Positions 5,490-7,440 of a DNA stretch of 7,440 nt are shown here, piece after piece. Below the pieces are notes generated by a model that made no database searches, had not been told where the DNA came from, and saw only the letters and a program-made list of their open reading frames with translations. The translations under genes were made by a program, and so were the position numbers. This DNA is from an uncultured Altererythrobacter sp. (GTDB taxonomy: Bacteria; Pseudomonadota; Alphaproteobacteria; Sphingomonadales; Sphingomonadaceae), in assembly GCA_938009055.1 (NCBI GenBank), contig CALLIO010000210.1:1-7440 (forward strand), given 5' to 3'. How positions within the stretch are numbered: position 1 is the first letter of the stretch; every line of letters starts with the position of its first letter.

Positions 5490-7436
5490 ATGCTTCGCCA
5501 ATTCTTTGCAATGCTCATCATTAGCATGGCCTTGATAGTTGCAGGGCCCGCAAGCGCACAAAATGATAGACTTGATCTTGACGTCTATGGCGATTTACCA
5601 GGCGTTGAAATCATCGTCCTTTCCCCATCAGGCAAGCGCATTGCCCTGTTAGGCGAAATCCAGGGAAAGCGCGTTATCACTGCATTGGAAGGCGGCAAAG
5701 TGGTGATGTCGCCTACAGTCATCGGCGATCTTAAGGTCCGAGATCTTGAATGGATCGGCGAAGGTCAAATTTTGATGGTCTCGAGCCAGACCGAAAAGCT
5801 TGGCGCGAATTTCACCACCGACAAGCACGAATTTTACGTTGGCCGCGTGCTGCCCGTCGACGAAGGCAAAGCGTCCGGAATCGTCTTCAACAGGCAGAAG
5901 AAGCTGGTTGATGCCATTTTCGGCAATTACGGAATTCGCCAGATCGGGGATCGCTATTACGGCTATTATGGCGCGGTGGTTCTGGAAGAAGACAATCGCT
6001 TTATCCTGCGTTTTGAGCATGGCCGCCCTTATCTTTACCGCATTGATCTTGAGGACATGTCGGTCAAAAAGCTGGAGAACTCGGCAAAGGCCGGTTTTGA
6101 CAAGGATTGGCTGATTGCCGCCAATGGCACCGTCGCTGCATCGCTTACGACCGATGAAAACAGCGGAAAATGGACGTTGCGCAACGGGCGCAACAATCTT
6201 TTGGCACAGGGGCAAAGCGTGTCGGGCCGAACTTACTTGCGCGGTCTGGGATATGACGGATCAACCGCGATTATCAGTGAGCGCAAGGACGGCAGCACAA
6301 GCTGGAAAGAATATCCGCTGGCTGGCGGAGAACCGACAGAATTCTTGCCCGATGTCGAATGGGAAGAATTGTTCTTCAGCCAGAAAACCGGTCATCTGAT
6401 CGGCTATCTCGAAGAAGGATCACCGCCAAAGCCAGTGTTCCGCGATCCGGCCAGCGCCGATGCATTGCGCAAGGTGAACAAGGCTTTTGCCTCGATGGAA
6501 ATGGATATGATGAACTGGACCGACAACCTTAAACATGTCGTCGTCCGCACCAGTGGCAACAAGGATTCGGGTACTTGGTTCCAAGTGGACGTCGACAACC
6601 TTGCCGCCAAGGCCATTGCTTATGAGCGGATTGCGATTGAGCCCAAGCATATCGGCGGAATCTCGACCTTTGAATATGAAGCTTCCGATGGCCTTAAAAT
6701 GGATGGGGTTTTGACTCTTCCACCGGGCAAAGATCCCAAAAATCTGCCCTTGGTGATGATGCCGCATGGCGGGCCACATTCCTATGACAGGCCCACTTTC
6801 GACTGGTGGGCGCAAGCTTTTACCTCGCGCGGCTACGCTGTCTTTCAACCCAATTTCCGTGGCTCAACAAATCGCGACGGAAGTTTCACGAGGGCTGGCT
6901 ACGGTGAGTGGGGCCGCAAGATGCAGACCGACAAGTCCGATGGCCTTAAGGCTTTGGCAGCCAAGGGCATTATCGACCCTGCCCGCGTGTGCATCGTGGG
7001 CGCAAGTTATGGCGGCTATGCCGCGCTTGCCGGTGTGACGATCGAAAAAGACATCTATCGCTGCGCGGTTTCGGTCAATGGCGTCAGCGATATTCGCGCA
7101 ATGTATAACGAGGATTATCGCGCAACGGCCAAAGACCAAACCACCAAGGTTCGCCTGCTCGAACAGCTCGGCCCCCGCGATAGCTGGAACAGCGTCTCGC
7201 CTCGCCGACTTGCCGCCAATGCAGATGCGCCGATCCTGCTCATTCATGGCAAGGACGACACGGTCGTTCCCTACAGTCACTCGCAGCAGATGGCGGACAA
7301 GCTAAAGGACAATGGCAAACCCTATGAGATGGTCACGCTTAACGGCGAGGATCACTGGCTCTCGCTCGCCGATACGCGCAAGCAAATGCTCAATGCTTCC
7401 GTCGCCTTTGTCGAAAAGCACAATCCGCCCGACTAG
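5490..7436 (+). CDS. Exported S9-family (prolyl oligopeptidase-type) serine peptidase
   Basis: This encodes a 648-residue predicted serine peptidase. Residues 1-23 form a signal peptide (hydrophobic core about 5-19, ASA|Q cleavage after Ala23), so it should act in the periplasm or outside the cell. Residues about 30-390 have the repetitive beta-strand pattern expected of the S9 propeller domain, which in this family limits access to short peptides. The C-terminal alpha/beta-hydrolase domain (about 395-645) shows HGGPHSYDRP from His426, NFRGSTNRDG, the nucleophile Ser506 in GASYGGY, the likely catalytic Asp590 in HGKDDTVVP, and His622 in GEDHWLS: a complete triad. Its only two cysteines, 501 and 525, flank the nucleophile. 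The ATG at 5490 is chosen because it begins the signal peptide; a GTG at 5391 would add 33 residues ahead of it and lies against the smpB dyad. Dipeptidyl-peptidase or acylaminoacyl-peptidase-like activity is plausible; the substrate is unknown. Confidence 0.92.
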   Translation: MLRQFFAMLIISMALIVAGPASAQNDRLDLDVYGDLPGVEIIVLSPSGKRIALLGEIQGKRVITALEGGKVVMSPTVIGDLKVRDLEWIGEGQILMVSSQTEKLGANFTTDKHEFYVGRVLPVDEGKASGIVFNRQKKLVDAIFGNYGIRQIGDRYYGYYGAVVLEEDNRFILRFEHGRPYLYRIDLEDMSVKKLENSAKAGFDKDWLIAANGTVAASLTTDENSGKWTLRNGRNNLLAQGQSVSGRTYLRGLGYDGSTAIISERKDGSTSWKEYPLAGGEPTEFLPDVEWEELFFSQKTGHLIGYLEEGSPPKPVFRDPASADALRKVNKAFASMEMDMMNWTDNLKHVVVRTSGNKDSGTWFQVDVDNLAAKAIAYERIAIEPKHIGGISTFEYEASDGLKMDGVLTLPPGKDPKNLPLVMMPHGGPHSYDRPTFDWWAQAFTSRGYAVFQPNFRGSTNRDGSFTRAGYGEWGRKMQTDKSDGLKALAAKGIIDPARVCIVGASYGGYAALAGVTIEKDIYRCAVSVNGVSDIRAMYNEDYRATAKDQTTKVRLLEQLGPRDSWNSVSPRRLAANADAPILLIHGKDDTVVPYSHSQQMADKLKDNGKPYEMVTLNGEDHWLSLADTRKQMLNASVAFVEKHNPPD

Positions 7437-7440
7437 GCTG

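Overview
The window looks like an ordinary chromosomal segment from an alphaproteobacterium, most likely Sphingomonadales and possibly the Erythrobacteraceae. This rests on the CckA-type hybrid kinase, the alphaproteobacterial style of SmpB and DUF2062 protein, and the sphingomonad-like secreted S9 peptidase. The lineage is inferred from protein character only; there is no rRNA or tRNA in the window. Coding density is high, and every intergenic gap is shorter than 180 bp.

Layout: four genes lie on the minus strand and are read from right to left: smpB (4903-5385), a DUF2062 membrane protein (4160-4729), a CckA-like hybrid histidine kinase (1680-4163), and an exported DUF4139 protein (23-1543). 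The DUF2062 gene and cckA overlap by four bases (ATGA), so they are almost certainly co-transcribed and translationally coupled. The DUF4139 gene follows after 136 bp with its own strong ribosome binding site. Divergent from smpB, a complete exported S9-family serine peptidase (5490-7436) runs to the right end of the window. Its last codon sits four bases from the edge.

Functionally, smpB (ribosome rescue by trans-translation) and cckA (the top of the CckA-ChpT-CtrA phosphorelay) are core housekeeping and regulatory genes. The DUF2062 protein is an inner-membrane protein of unknown role. The two outer genes encode signal-peptide-bearing proteins acting outside the cytoplasm, one a predicted peptidase and the other of unknown function.

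I see no mobile element, CRISPR array, RNA gene, prophage or defence cassette, and no convincing new multi-gene system. The most interesting non-coding signals are two inverted repeats built on TTGCGC/GCGCAA. One sits directly upstream of the smpB start codon, where a Shine-Dalgarno sequence would be expected. The other lies between smpB and the DUF2062 gene.
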